Shown one piece after another: positions 1 through 8,801 of a stretch of 64,000 nt of DNA. Origin of the DNA: Candidatus Aminicenantota bacterium (GTDB lineage Bacteria; Acidobacteriota; Aminicenantia; Aminicenantales; Saccharicenantaceae); NCBI GenBank assembly GCA_014360005.1, contig JACIYI010000006.1, positions 1 to 64,000 of the forward strand. Direction: 5' to 3'. Both the position numbers and the translations under genes were made by a program. How positions within the stretch are numbered: the stretch's first letter is position 1; every line of letters starts with the position of its first letter. The notes beneath the pieces are model-generated. The model ran no database searches, was not told where the DNA came from, and saw only the letters and a program-made list of their open reading frames with translations.

Positions 1-809
1 TCCCTTTAACCTCAACACCCCTTACCCTATACCCTTGTAATTCAAATAAATTAACTATAAACTTTTGAATGGTCATTGTGGTAGGTTAACTCCTTTCCTA
101 ACTTATTTTTTTTCAAGGAGTTCCTGCCACATTCCCCTATATTTTGCACCACACTTTTGGCTGAAGAGCCTAGGAATTTAGGAATGGGGAGGAATGGGGT
201 CGGACCATGAGAAATGGTTGATTATAAACAAATGGAATTTTGGATGCGGAGGAAGTAGATTTAACAGGATGTTTAAGCCCGGGACAATGTCGTAAGGTGC
301 TAATATTATTATAATTAACGTGGTCCGACCCCAAATTAAATAGCCCTGCCCGACTAAAAGCAGGGCCAGGGTGAAGGGCAAGAAAGGAGGGGTTAAGAAA
401 AGGAGGCTTTTATGGCTGATAAATAAAGCCTGTTATTATCGCTCATGCTCATTTTCGCTCATTTCAGTAAACTTTAGGCCGGCCTGTTTGGTTGCAAAAA
501 TCCCAGTAAATTAATTTAAAAAACTACCGCCACTTTTGTATTTACTGATTTTTCCCCCTTCTAATAACAAAATAATTATACCATAATCAAAATAATAACG
601 CAAGAAAAAAATTGCAGTTTTTAATTTTTGGCTGAAAATAATTTTCAATAGCCTGTTTAAGCCAAGAAAAGCCGGGTCTGAAGCAGATTTTTGAAGCCAA
701 GGCTTTAATTTTAGGCTTTCCTGGTATTAAAATACGAATAAAGGCCAGGAAAAAACTGAATTCCAGCCTGAAATCGGCCGGATTAACCCGATTTTCTGGA
801 GGATGGCCC
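1..809. other. Gene-free left edge with hairpin and one repeat
   Basis: No convincing gene is seen here. The stretch is AT-rich with stop codons in all frames. An imperfect inverted repeat at 78-95 and 115-130 could form a hairpin of about 15 pairs; its T-run lies in the loop, so it is not a standard terminator. A repeat element with 13-base inverted ends occupies 195-333. The stretch just before 810 carries the ribosome binding site of the decarboxylase. Confidence 0.5.
195..333. repeat. Small inverted-repeat-bounded element, copy 1
   Basis: The element begins with TGGGGTCGGACCA at 195-207 and ends with its exact reverse complement at 321-333, giving perfect 13-base terminal inverted repeats around 113 bases without a gene. 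The first 55 bases align without gaps to the left end of the copy at 6314, and both contain AAGCCCGGG further in. It looks like a non-autonomous mobile element or REP-type repeat; no transposase gene is in the window. The assignment to a transposase family is inference. Confidence 0.6.
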
Positions 810-2222
810 ATGGACAAAGAAAAATTCAGGAAATATGGCTATGAATTGATAGACTGGGTGGCCGATTACCTGGAAAAGGCCGAGAAATACCCGGTCAAAT
901 CAACCGTCCAGCCGGGTGAAATCAAATCCAAATTACCCCCGTCGCCCCCGGTACACCCCGAGGAAATGGACCTGATCCTGGAAGATTTTCATCAAATCAT
1001 CATGCCCGGAATAACCCACTGGCAGCACCCGGGCTGGTTTGCCTATTTCCCTTCCAACAACAGCCCGGCCTCCATCCTGGGCGAGCTGCTGTCAGCTGGC
1101 CTGGGAACCCAGGGCATGGTCTGGCAGACTTCCCCGGCGGCCACCGAGCTGGAAGAAGTGGTCATGGACTGGCTGCGGCAGATGATCGGTTTGCCAGAAG
1201 GTTATGCCGGAGTTATCCAGGACACGGCTTCGACCGCCAGCCTCTGCGCTCTGCTGGCAGCCAGAGAAAGAGCCACCGGTTTCCAGGTAAACGAGGCCGG
1301 GTTCAGCCAGGCTCTTCGGGTTTATGCCTCCCGGGAAGCACATTCCAGCGTGGAGAAGGGCGTCAAAATCGCCGGTTTCGGCAAGAAGAACCTGGTCTAC
1401 ATTCCGGTTGATGATGAATTCGCCCTAATTCCTGGCGAACTGGAACGGGCGATTGAGAACGACCAGCGGGCGGGCCTGAAGCCGGTCTGCGTGGTGGCCA
1501 CGGTCGGCACCACCTCCAGCGGGGCGGTCGACCCGCTAAAGCCAATCGGGGAAATCTGTCGGAAATACGGGCTCTGGCTTCATGTGGATGCTGCTTATGC
1601 CGGGACGGCGGCCATTCTGCCGGAGAAACGCTGGGCGCTGGAGGGGGCCGATTATGCTGATTCTCTGGTTTTTAACCCGCACAAGTGGATGCTGACCAAT
1701 TTTGACTGCTCGGCCTTTTTTGTTAAGGACCCGCAGGTGCTGACGCGGACCTTTGAAATTCATCCGGAATATCTTAAAACCGGCGTTGACGCCGTGGTCA
1801 AAAATTACCGCGACTGGGGAATCCAGCTCGGGCGCCGCTTCCGGGCCCTGAAGTTGTGGTTTGTCCTGCGGAGTTATGGCCTGGAAGGGATTAAAAAAAT
1901 TATCCGCCGCCACATTCATTTAGCCGAGCTTTTCCGGGACGAACTGCAGCAGGACCGGAGGTTTGAGATCCTGGCCCCGGTCTATTTCAGCCTGGTTTGT
2001 TTCAGGTTTAACGACGGCCGACCGGAAGAAGACCTTAACCGATTTAACCAGCAACTGCTGGATGCGGTCAACGCCACCGGACGAGTATTTATGACTCATA
2101 CTACCCTGAACGGGAAATACACCATCAGGCTGGTGGTGGGGCAGAGGACGACCGAAGAAAGGCATGTCCGCCAGGCGCTGGAAATCATCAAGCAGAAGAC
2201 CGCAGAGCTTCTCCAATTTTAA
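810..2222 (+). CDS. Pyridoxal-phosphate-dependent group II amino acid decarboxylase
   Basis: This 470-residue protein belongs to the group II decarboxylases (aromatic-L-amino-acid / tyrosine / tryptophan decarboxylase-like), which remove the alpha-carboxyl group of amino acids in the cytoplasm. The cofactor lysine sits in NPHKWMLTNFD (about residue 292). The motif HVDAAYAGTAA (about 254) supplies the aspartate that contacts the pyridine nitrogen, and SREAHSSVEKG (about 175) the histidine that stacks on the ring. Length is normal for the family. A GGAGG eight bases upstream of the ATG at 810 supports the start. It stands alone, so the substrate cannot be told from context; an aromatic amino acid is likeliest by family. 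Confidence 0.88.
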   Translation: MDKEKFRKYGYELIDWVADYLEKAEKYPVKSTVQPGEIKSKLPPSPPVHPEEMDLILEDFHQIIMPGITHWQHPGWFAYFPSNNSPASILGELLSAGLGTQGMVWQTSPAATELEEVVMDWLRQMIGLPEGYAGVIQDTASTASLCALLAARERATGFQVNEAGFSQALRVYASREAHSSVEKGVKIAGFGKKNLVYIPVDDEFALIPGELERAIENDQRAGLKPVCVVATVGTTSSGAVDPLKPIGEICRKYGLWLHVDAAYAGTAAILPEKRWALEGADYADSLVFNPHKWMLTNFDCSAFFVKDPQVLTRTFEIHPEYLKTGVDAVVKNYRDWGIQLGRRFRALKLWFVLRSYGLEGIKKIIRRHIHLAELFRDELQQDRRFEILAPVYFSLVCFRFNDGRPEEDLNRFNQQLLDAVNATGRVFMTHTTLNGKYTIRLVVGQRTTEERHVRQALEIIKQKTAELLQF

Positions 2223-2475
2223 GGCGGTCTTAATCAGCCTCACTTTTCCTGGAATTATATATGCTGTAAATCTCAAACTTAATATTGGAGAAAAGGTACC
2301 CCGGTGAAAAATCATAAATTACGATTATTATGAGACTTCAGTAACGAACTGATAATAAAAGAAATAAAGAACATTGTAATAATGTGTTGAATTGGCGATA
2401 AAGTTGAATGTGAACTTAAGTTTAAGCTTAAGTTTAATTTTCAAAAAATTATAAAAGAGAGCAGCTGCCCAGGTC

Positions 2476-4629
2476 CTATTTAGCGGGCGGCCTGGCGCTC
2501 CAGCGGTATTCGCCCTTCGGGTCGGGAATCCTCAGGTAATAACCCCAGCCTCCGGCTCCCTGCAGGACCTTGATCAGCACTTTGTTCCAGCCAGCTTTCA
2601 GGCTGACTTTCACCCGGTCCTGGTCGGGATAAGCACCGCGGTAGGTGGGGTTGGTATGGACCAGGACATCGTTGACCCACAGCCTGACGCCATCGTCGCT
2701 TCCGAGGAGCAGGACAGCTTCCCGGTCCTCGGGCGAGTAGAGGTAAGTCAAACCATAAGCAATCGCCTGCTCGTTGGGCATTAGGAGTTGGGTCAGGGGC
2801 ATGAAGCCGCCGGGCTGGGCTTTGACCTGTTTCCAGGCAACTGGCAGACCACCTTTGCCCCGGTAATTTCTGTTAAGCTTTATTTCCTGTTCTGGTGGAT
2901 AAGGTGAGGTCAGGTAATTCATGTCGGGCGCCTCAAATGGTCCAATCAGGTACCAGTCAAGAGCGAAATTCTGCCTGGCCGGAATCAGGTTCACCCCGAC
3001 CAGGGCCAGGTCGTAGCCAGCGGACCGGGCATCTTTTCCGCTGACCTCCAACCAGAAGATATTCTCTTCTGTCCCCAGTTCCTGAGCCTTAATGGTCAGG
3101 TTGTCAATGACCGTCTCCGGGTGGTAGGCGCTGATTCTGGCCAGGTTTTGATATTGGGGTTCCTCGGCCTGGGCTGGTTCGGCTGGCTGCGGCTTATCCT
3201 GAGTTTCTTTTTTCTTTTCTTCTTCGGTCTTTTCTGCAGCCTGGTCTCCCCGGTCTTCTTCCGGGCTAACTTTTTCTTCCACCTTGGGGATTTCTTTAAG
3301 GACCGACCAGTTGCCGAGAGCCGGTCCCTTGAGGTAATAGAGCTGGAGGTCATAGATATCGTGCAGGCTGGCCTTGAGGCTTAACCTGGCCCGGTAGCTG
3401 CTGCTGGCTCCCTCGGAGCTTATCGCCTGGTAACGGTGCCCGGTCTGGTCATAGTAGGAAGTCAGGAGCTGGTTGAGCCGCGGGGCTGAAATTCTGGTGC
3501 CACTGACGTTGTCCTGGTAAACTGCCTCCGTTGTGTCGCCATTGACCACCTTAACCCAGAGCGGCTGGACGAAATTATCTGAGGTTTCGAGGGCAAAGGG
3601 CAATCGCCTGTCCGCCGGCGGCAGCGCCGGGAACGGCTTGTGGGGTTCAGTCTGGTACCAGTAGGCTACCGAGCTGTAATAATCGGAGCGGTCGTTGGCG
3701 TGTCCGTGTTCTATGGTCACCCTGATGGACTTGAAAAATGGGATGGGGTCGGGCAGGTGAAACCGGTAGACAGTGGCCTTGGCCCCGGCCTGGAAATCTT
3801 CTTCCTGGAGTGAGCAGCCATAGTAAAGATTGTTGCCCTCACTCATGCCCCAAGCGTCAGAGAAATAGTCCTCGCTGCCGGTTCCGTGGAGGGAGGGGAA
3901 TTCTTCTCCGTCGACGTAAATCATGTCGTCGCCCTCGCCCCACCAGCCCATCGACCGCTGCAGGACACTCAGGTTGCAACCCACGTAATGACCCTGGCCC
4001 ACGGCTTCCAGAATCAGATAATTCCGGCCCGGCTCGCAGGGGAATTCCTGGCGGTACTGGGCATGAAAGTAAGGAACGTCAGGCTTGAGGTCGCTGACTT
4101 CCCGGTAGTCAATGTAGTAATAAAATGAACCCACCGGGCGGCTTCCCTCGTTGGTGACGGTGATGCGAGCTGACCAGCGGAAGGGCATAAACCAGTAGCA
4201 ATTGAGGGCCCGGCCCTCGGAAGAGCGGACAATCGGAACTGAAACCAGGTTACGGTTGAGGCCATGACCAACGGCAAAAAAGTCGCCCACCGGCACCTCC
4301 ACTGACGGGGTATCTTCACCGTCCCAGTACATCCGCAGAACCAGTTTGCGGCCGTAGAAAGCCTCGGCTGAGATGGTGAACCAGATATGGTGAATGGCCG
4401 CCGGCCCCTTGATGTCGGCCAGGATGGCCGTCTGACCGGGGGCGATGCTGATGGCGTCGCGGTTGCCGCCGGTCAGGTCGAAGGAAGAAATCCGCTTGCT
4501 GCGGTAATCCTGTTTTTCTCCGAGCGATGACAGTATGTTCTGAGCTTCAGCCAGGCTCAGAACCAGGAGCAGGATAAAAGATATTAAGATTAAGGTCCAA
4601 ACGTTTTTGCTGGATGGCTTTAATCTCAT
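2476..4629 (-). CDS. Secreted DUF2961 / GH172-like glycoside hydrolase with C-terminal module
   Basis: The 717-residue protein starts with a signal peptide (hydrophobic stretch about residues 10-29, ending AEA). Residues 35-400 match DUF2961, now glycoside hydrolase family GH172, whose known members act on fructofuranosides or arabinofuranosides. The conserved GTGSEDYF, holding an acidic residue important in the family, is at about 253-260. A Lys/Glu/Pro-rich linker (about 445-495) joins a C-terminal beta-rich module resembling a carbohydrate-binding or PA14-like domain (GSDDGVRLWVND). A GAGG seven bases before the ATG supports the start. It is probably extracytoplasmic and acts on a furanoside polymer; the substrate is not visible. 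No operon partner. Confidence 0.75.
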   Translation of the reverse strand: MRLKPSSKNVWTLILISFILLLVLSLAEAQNILSSLGEKQDYRSKRISSFDLTGGNRDAISIAPGQTAILADIKGPAAIHHIWFTISAEAFYGRKLVLRMYWDGEDTPSVEVPVGDFFAVGHGLNRNLVSVPIVRSSEGRALNCYWFMPFRWSARITVTNEGSRPVGSFYYYIDYREVSDLKPDVPYFHAQYRQEFPCEPGRNYLILEAVGQGHYVGCNLSVLQRSMGWWGEGDDMIYVDGEEFPSLHGTGSEDYFSDAWGMSEGNNLYYGCSLQEEDFQAGAKATVYRFHLPDPIPFFKSIRVTIEHGHANDRSDYYSSVAYWYQTEPHKPFPALPPADRRLPFALETSDNFVQPLWVKVVNGDTTEAVYQDNVSGTRISAPRLNQLLTSYYDQTGHRYQAISSEGASSSYRARLSLKASLHDIYDLQLYYLKGPALGNWSVLKEIPKVEEKVSPEEDRGDQAAEKTEEEKKKETQDKPQPAEPAQAEEPQYQNLARISAYHPETVIDNLTIKAQELGTEENIFWLEVSGKDARSAGYDLALVGVNLIPARQNFALDWYLIGPFEAPDMNYLTSPYPPEQEIKLNRNYRGKGGLPVAWKQVKAQPGGFMPLTQLLMPNEQAIAYGLTYLYSPEDREAVLLLGSDDGVRLWVNDVLVHTNPTYRGAYPDQDRVKVSLKAGWNKVLIKVLQGAGGWGYYLRIPDPKGEYRWSARPPAK

Positions 4630-4736
4630 CTTGAAGCCTCTTTCTCGGAATTTTATGGACAGAGAATTATATCTTTTTTCCGGCTGCTAAATCCAGACAC
4701 TGTTCCGGGTCTTGACCATCAGGTATCAGGGGGAGC

Positions 4737-4986
4737 TGGGGGCGGACCGGGCTCATTTATTCAATTTAATAATCAGCATGGTAATTTGCTGGGCGTAACC
4801 TGAAGTTTCACTTAAATCCAATTCGGTTGCAGCTAAAGTTCAATACGCATAAGAATGAGTAGTGGTCAAACCTCAAGCTAAGACGGAATTGTTAATATCC
4901 TTAAAACTGGCAATAAGCCTGGATTTTCAAGCCAAAATATGAACCAGCCTGTTGATAAAAAAAGAAGTTCACAAGGTCCGGCCCCA
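4737..4986. repeat. Small inverted-repeat-bounded element, copy 3 (degenerate)
   Basis: The left end TGGGGGCGGACC (4737-4748) and right end AGGTCCGGCCCCA (4974-4986) are an imperfect version of the inverted ends of the elements at 195 and 6314. The bases after the left end align with those copies, and the segment before the right end shares TTGATA and an A/G-rich run with the copy at 6314. It fills most of the 4630-5045 gap, in which I see no gene. Confidence 0.45.
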
Positions 4987-5045
4987 TTATTCGCGTCATT
5001 TAGAGGCCCGTGTCTGGCCCCAGGTGTGGACCCTTTCCGGTCCGG

Positions 5046-6011
5046 TCAATCCTTTACGTAGGTCAGCCACTTTTCAAATTTTGGGTTCTGACCGGTAACT
5101 ATTCTCCTGTATTCTCCGGCCAGGCGGGTCGTAACCGGGCCTGGCTGCCCGTCTCCGATGGTAATGACCGGCCCGTTGGTCTGGTTTTCCGAAAAATCGG
5201 CCACCTGAACGATGGAAGTGACTTCAACCGCCGTGCCGCAGAAGAAAACTTCTTCGGCCGAGAACAGGTCCTCTTTGGTTATGGGGGCCACTTTGGTCTT
5301 GTAACCGAGGTCGGCCGCAATTTCCAGCAGGCTGGTCCTGGTTATGCCTTCCAGGATGGATTCCGAGCAGTCGTTGGTGTGGAGGATGCCGTTTTTGATG
5401 AGACAGATATTTTCACCCGGACCTTCAGCCACCCGGCCTTCAAGATTCAGGAAGATGGCTTCGTCGTAGCCGCGTTCCCTGGCTTCGGTCCCGTTGATCA
5501 TGGACTGAACGTAAACCCCGCCCAGCTTGGCTGAGAGGTCGAGCTGAGAGTTGTGAATCCGGCGCTTGGGAACTATGCAGGTCTTAACTCCCTGCTGGGC
5601 TCTATCTCCCAGGTAAGCTCCCCATTCCCAGGCTCCAACCAGCAATTCCACCGGGGAGAACTTTGGTACCAGGCCCAGATTGCCGTAGGAATAAAAGAGC
5701 AACGGCCTGATATAGGCACTTTCCAGCTCATTTTCCCGAATAATCAACTTGCAGGCTTCTATCACTTCTTCTTTGCTGAAGGGGACTTTCATCTTGATGA
5801 TCTGAGCCGAGTGAAAGAACCGGTCAACGTGTTCTTTCAGGCGGAAGATGGCCGGACCTCTGGAAGTGGCGTAGGCCCTGATGCCTTCAAAGGTACAGGT
5901 GCCATAATGGAGGGCGTGCATCATGGGGTGGAGAATGCCCTCCGACCAGTCATACAGCTTGTTCATGTACCAGTATTTCTTGGCCTTCTTAAAATGGGTA
6001 TTAGGAAACAT
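5046..6011 (-). CDS. ilvE: Branched-chain amino acid aminotransferase
   Basis: This 321-residue PLP fold type IV aminotransferase interconverts valine, leucine and isoleucine with their 2-keto acids. Family features are HALHYGTCTFEGIRAY near residue 35, the PLP-lysine region around SAKLGGVYVQSMINGTEA, and the phosphate-binding EVTSIVQVADF near the C-terminus. Length and alignment fit the IlvE group better than D-amino-acid transaminase or aminodeoxychorismate lyase. AAGGAG six bases before the ATG fixes the start. It is a single gene on the minus strand between two repeat elements. Confidence 0.9.
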   Translation of the reverse strand: MFPNTHFKKAKKYWYMNKLYDWSEGILHPMMHALHYGTCTFEGIRAYATSRGPAIFRLKEHVDRFFHSAQIIKMKVPFSKEEVIEACKLIIRENELESAYIRPLLFYSYGNLGLVPKFSPVELLVGAWEWGAYLGDRAQQGVKTCIVPKRRIHNSQLDLSAKLGGVYVQSMINGTEARERGYDEAIFLNLEGRVAEGPGENICLIKNGILHTNDCSESILEGITRTSLLEIAADLGYKTKVAPITKEDLFSAEEVFFCGTAVEVTSIVQVADFSENQTNGPVITIGDGQPGPVTTRLAGEYRRIVTGQNPKFEKWLTYVKD

Positions 6012-6313
6012 TTAAAACTCCTTGTTCAGAATTATTTATACTTAAAAAAAGTGAGGGGCGAGTACCAAAAAAGGGGTCGACCGCTGGTTCTTTAATTTCG
6101 GTTATCACTTGCTGGACCTCTGGCTTTGAGAATTACTAATAACACAAAAAGAAAGAAAAAGAAAGTTAAAAGTTTGAGTTACTGAGAAGCTGGGTTTAGG
6201 CTTTAAGAACTGAGGCGAAGGCCCGGGCCGGGCCGCCAGCCTGGATTGTTTTAATTTAGCCCGGTTACTCCGGCTGGTCTGATCCGGGACAGATGCCGTT
6301 TTCAGATGACAGT

Positions 6314-6557
6314 TGGGGTCGGGCCATGCTAACTATTTAATTATAAATAAGTTGAGATGTTAGGCGCGATTTAGGTATCTCTTTGAAGCTAATCTTGCTG
6401 TGTCCGAAATTATATATCAGATAAAGAAAAGCCCGGGTCAAATTTCAAGCAAAAATCGACATTTTGATAGGTTTAAAGCAGGACATAAGCCAAACTTTTC
6501 AGGGCTAAGTATGCCTCAATTTTTTGATAGCAATAAGGTTGGCCTGGTCTGACCCCA
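6314..6557. repeat. Small inverted-repeat-bounded element, copy 2
   Basis: The ends are TGGGGTCGGGCCA (6314-6326) and TGGTCTGACCCCA (6545-6557), inverted repeats with two mismatches. The left 55 bases align without gaps to the element at 195, and AAGCCCGGG recurs inside. The interior has no real gene. The remainder of the 6012-6737 gap shows only AT-rich DNA. Confidence 0.55.
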
Positions 6558-6737
6558 ATTGCCAATTTAGGAATTAACCCGGCCGGGCGGAGGCCAGCCG
6601 GTAGGCCCTGAAACCGCAATTTATCCTGGAAATTAATGGTGTCGCCGGGCAGAAATCGGGAAATCTGGTAAAATAAAATAGGAAACATACTGGGGGAAGA
6701 ATGGCTGATAGAAAACAGTCAAAATCAGAAGATAGGG

Positions 6738-7436
6738 ATGAAAGTGAGAATTAGACTAATGACAGGCCTTAAGATAGGCATCTTTTTTCTAATCCTGGCA
6801 GCCCTGTTTCTGACGGCGGTTGCTTACCATCAGGGGAGGGGGAATTCCCAGAGCGAGGAAACAGCTCTCGACCGGAAGGTCAGGCAGTTTCTCGATAGCC
6901 ATCGTTATTCCTGGCGGGATATGAATGTTTCTGAAGGCGATGGCCGCATTCTCTACGATCTGATTATCAAGCACGGCTACCGCCGGGCGCTGGAAATCGG
7001 AACCTCGACCGGCCATTCGGCCATCTGGATTGCCTGGGCTTTGAGCAAGACCGGTGGCAAGCTCATTACCATTGAAATTGATGAAGGCCGTTATCTCCAG
7101 GCCCTGGCCAATTTTAAGTCAGCGGGCCTGGAAAAGTTCATTGAAGCCAGGCTGGGAGAGGCTCACCAGCTCGTCCCGGCTCTGCCCGGACCCTTTGACT
7201 TTGTCTTCTGCGACGCTGATAAAGACTGGTATAAAAATTACCTGGAAGCGGTCCTGCCCAAACTGGAGCCGGGTGGTTGTTTCGCCGCTCATAACGTCGG
7301 CCAGGGCCGCGGCAGCCGCTGGCTGCAACGGGGTATCAGGGAATTCCTGGATTATGCCTACTCGCGGCCTGAGCTGGAAACGGTGATTGAGACCAGCAGC
7401 CGGGCGGGAATTTCGCTCAGTTTTAAGAAGAAATAA
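6738..7436 (+). CDS. Membrane-anchored O-methyltransferase (caffeoyl-CoA OMT-like)
   Basis: A class I SAM-dependent methyltransferase of the O-methyltransferase family 3 type, 232 residues. Residues 10-28 are strongly hydrophobic and look like a signal anchor or signal peptide. The SAM-binding motif is ALEIGTSTGHSAIW (about 84-97), followed by an acidic strand end (ITIEIDEG) and FVFCDADKDWYKNYL, which carries the metal-binding Asp of the family. A catalytic domain behind a membrane anchor is unusual because SAM is cytoplasmic; a cytoplasmic orientation (inside C-terminus) is possible. The next gene, convergent, is another methyltransferase with a signal peptide. Substrate unknown. Confidence 0.75.
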   Translation: MKVRIRLMTGLKIGIFFLILAALFLTAVAYHQGRGNSQSEETALDRKVRQFLDSHRYSWRDMNVSEGDGRILYDLIIKHGYRRALEIGTSTGHSAIWIAWALSKTGGKLITIEIDEGRYLQALANFKSAGLEKFIEARLGEAHQLVPALPGPFDFVFCDADKDWYKNYLEAVLPKLEPGGCFAAHNVGQGRGSRWLQRGIREFLDYAYSRPELETVIETSSRAGISLSFKKK

Positions 7437-7491
7437 TAAGAAATAATTTTAAGCGCTGACTGCTGTTCCAGCAGGAAAATCTTAATCCCGG

Positions 7492-8379
7492 TCAGCGGTC
7501 TATGGGCCCGGCCGTCCCCGGGCGGCGAACGGCCGTCCAGGACTGGCGGGAATTCTTCTTGCCTTGAATCTGGGTGACGGTTCCGGTCAGACGGTCGCCT
7601 TCGGCCTGGCCGCTGAAGATTAGCTCCGTATCGTCAGTGTCGGGCAGGATTACCGAAAATTCCAGCCGTGGGCCTTCCACCCTGGTGGCCGGGATGTAGA
7701 TAACCTGCTCTCCCAGGTAGAGCTTACCGCTGAAATATTGAAAGCTCTGGTCGATTTCCAGGCGGCAGTCGGTTTTCTTCGGCCCGAGCTTCTGGCTCCA
7801 GTCCCAGACGCCAGAAACATTGGCCGGAACGATCCACAGGAAGACGGTGTGAACGTAAAGGTCAACCGGCACGTAGGTCATGCGGTCGGCCTGCCACTCG
7901 TCCATATCGAACTGGTGGGAGATAATTCTGGTCCCGGGCTTAAGGCTCAGTAGCGTTGGGCGCAGACGGATGTTGATGTTGGGCAAAAGATACATGGTGA
8001 TTACCGTGGCCTCACTGAAATCTGACTGGAAGATATCGGCCCGCCTGAATTCAACCAGCTGGTCCACTCCGGCGATTCGGGCATTTTCCTGGCTTTCTTT
8101 GATTCGCCGGGTATCGATGTCAATGCCTACAGCCCGGATGCCGGCCCGACGGGCAGCTTCGATCACTATTCTCCCATCGCCGCAGCCCAGGTCGTAGAGG
8201 ACATCTCCCTTTTTAAGTTCGGCGAAGCGGAGCATATCTTCAATGACTTCGTAAGGTGTGGGAACAAAGGGCACGTCCAGGCGGACTTCCTGGGCCTGGA
8301 GGCGGTTGGCGGCCGGGGTGCCGGCCAGAAGAAAACAGAAGCCAATCAAAACCAGAACAGTCTTAATTGCTTTCCCCAT
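7492..8379 (-). CDS. Class I SAM-dependent methyltransferase with signal peptide
   Basis: The 295-residue protein begins with a clear signal peptide (MGKAIKTVLVLIGFCFLLAG, cleavage near residue 30). The Rossmann methyltransferase core follows at about 40-190: YDLGCGDGRIVIEAARRAG is the SAM-binding glycine motif and AVGIDID the second acidic motif. The C-terminal 100 residues form a beta-rich region without a family I can name. The core resembles the DOT1-like/ribosomal-type small methyltransferases found in several bacterial phyla. An exported methyltransferase is odd; it may be periplasmic with altered function, or the N-terminus may be an uncleaved anchor. Single gene, convergent with the O-methyltransferase. 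Confidence 0.72.
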   Translation of the reverse strand: MGKAIKTVLVLIGFCFLLAGTPAANRLQAQEVRLDVPFVPTPYEVIEDMLRFAELKKGDVLYDLGCGDGRIVIEAARRAGIRAVGIDIDTRRIKESQENARIAGVDQLVEFRRADIFQSDFSEATVITMYLLPNINIRLRPTLLSLKPGTRIISHQFDMDEWQADRMTYVPVDLYVHTVFLWIVPANVSGVWDWSQKLGPKKTDCRLEIDQSFQYFSGKLYLGEQVIYIPATRVEGPRLEFSVILPDTDDTELIFSGQAEGDRLTGTVTQIQGKKNSRQSWTAVRRPGTAGPIDR

Positions 8380-8801
8380 GGCCTCCCCTTCAGCAGGGTT
8401 CTCAAACCAGGATTACTTCTCTCAAGTATCACAACAACCAGGCCGATGTCAAAAATTCTGTTGAGGGTGGTAAAGCTATGGCCGCCTGACCTGGTCGGTT
8501 CATCGGGAGTGGAATAGAAGACAGATTCGAAGGAAGAAGAACATGGAGATGGCTGAAGAAAACGGAAAAAATTAAGGGCTTTGTCCCTAACATAGCCCGA
8601 CCATGGCTTTCTCCACCAGAAATTTCTGCTGGTTTTGAAGGCTGATTGTTATTCCCGGGATAAATTTCCGCTACAGGGAAAAATTAAGATGGCGGGGGAT
8701 ATATCTGGGGGGCCGCCCCACAGGCAAACCGAGCAAAAAGTCCTTGACCCCCGGACGACCTTAAAGTAGATTTTTGACATCTGTAGCGAGGGAGACTGAA
8801 G
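8380..8801. other. Intergenic stretch between divergent methyltransferase and permease genes
   Basis: No gene is seen. The right part holds a likely promoter for the permease (8744-8772). A GC-rich run with GGGGGGCCGCCCC at about 8707 could form a small hairpin but matches no riboswitch I know. Confidence 0.5.
8744..8772 (+). promoter_or_regulatory. Predicted sigma-70 promoter of the permease gene
   Basis: TTGACC at 8744-8749 and TAGATT at 8767-8772 are separated by 17 bases, 30 bases before the ATG at 8802. This is a near-consensus -35 with a moderate -10. Confidence 0.4.

Noticed and set aside
8705..8760. Cyclic-di-GMP-riboswitch-like CACAGGCAAACC
   Set aside because: Only one segment of the aptamer is matched and no tetraloop-receptor part follows.
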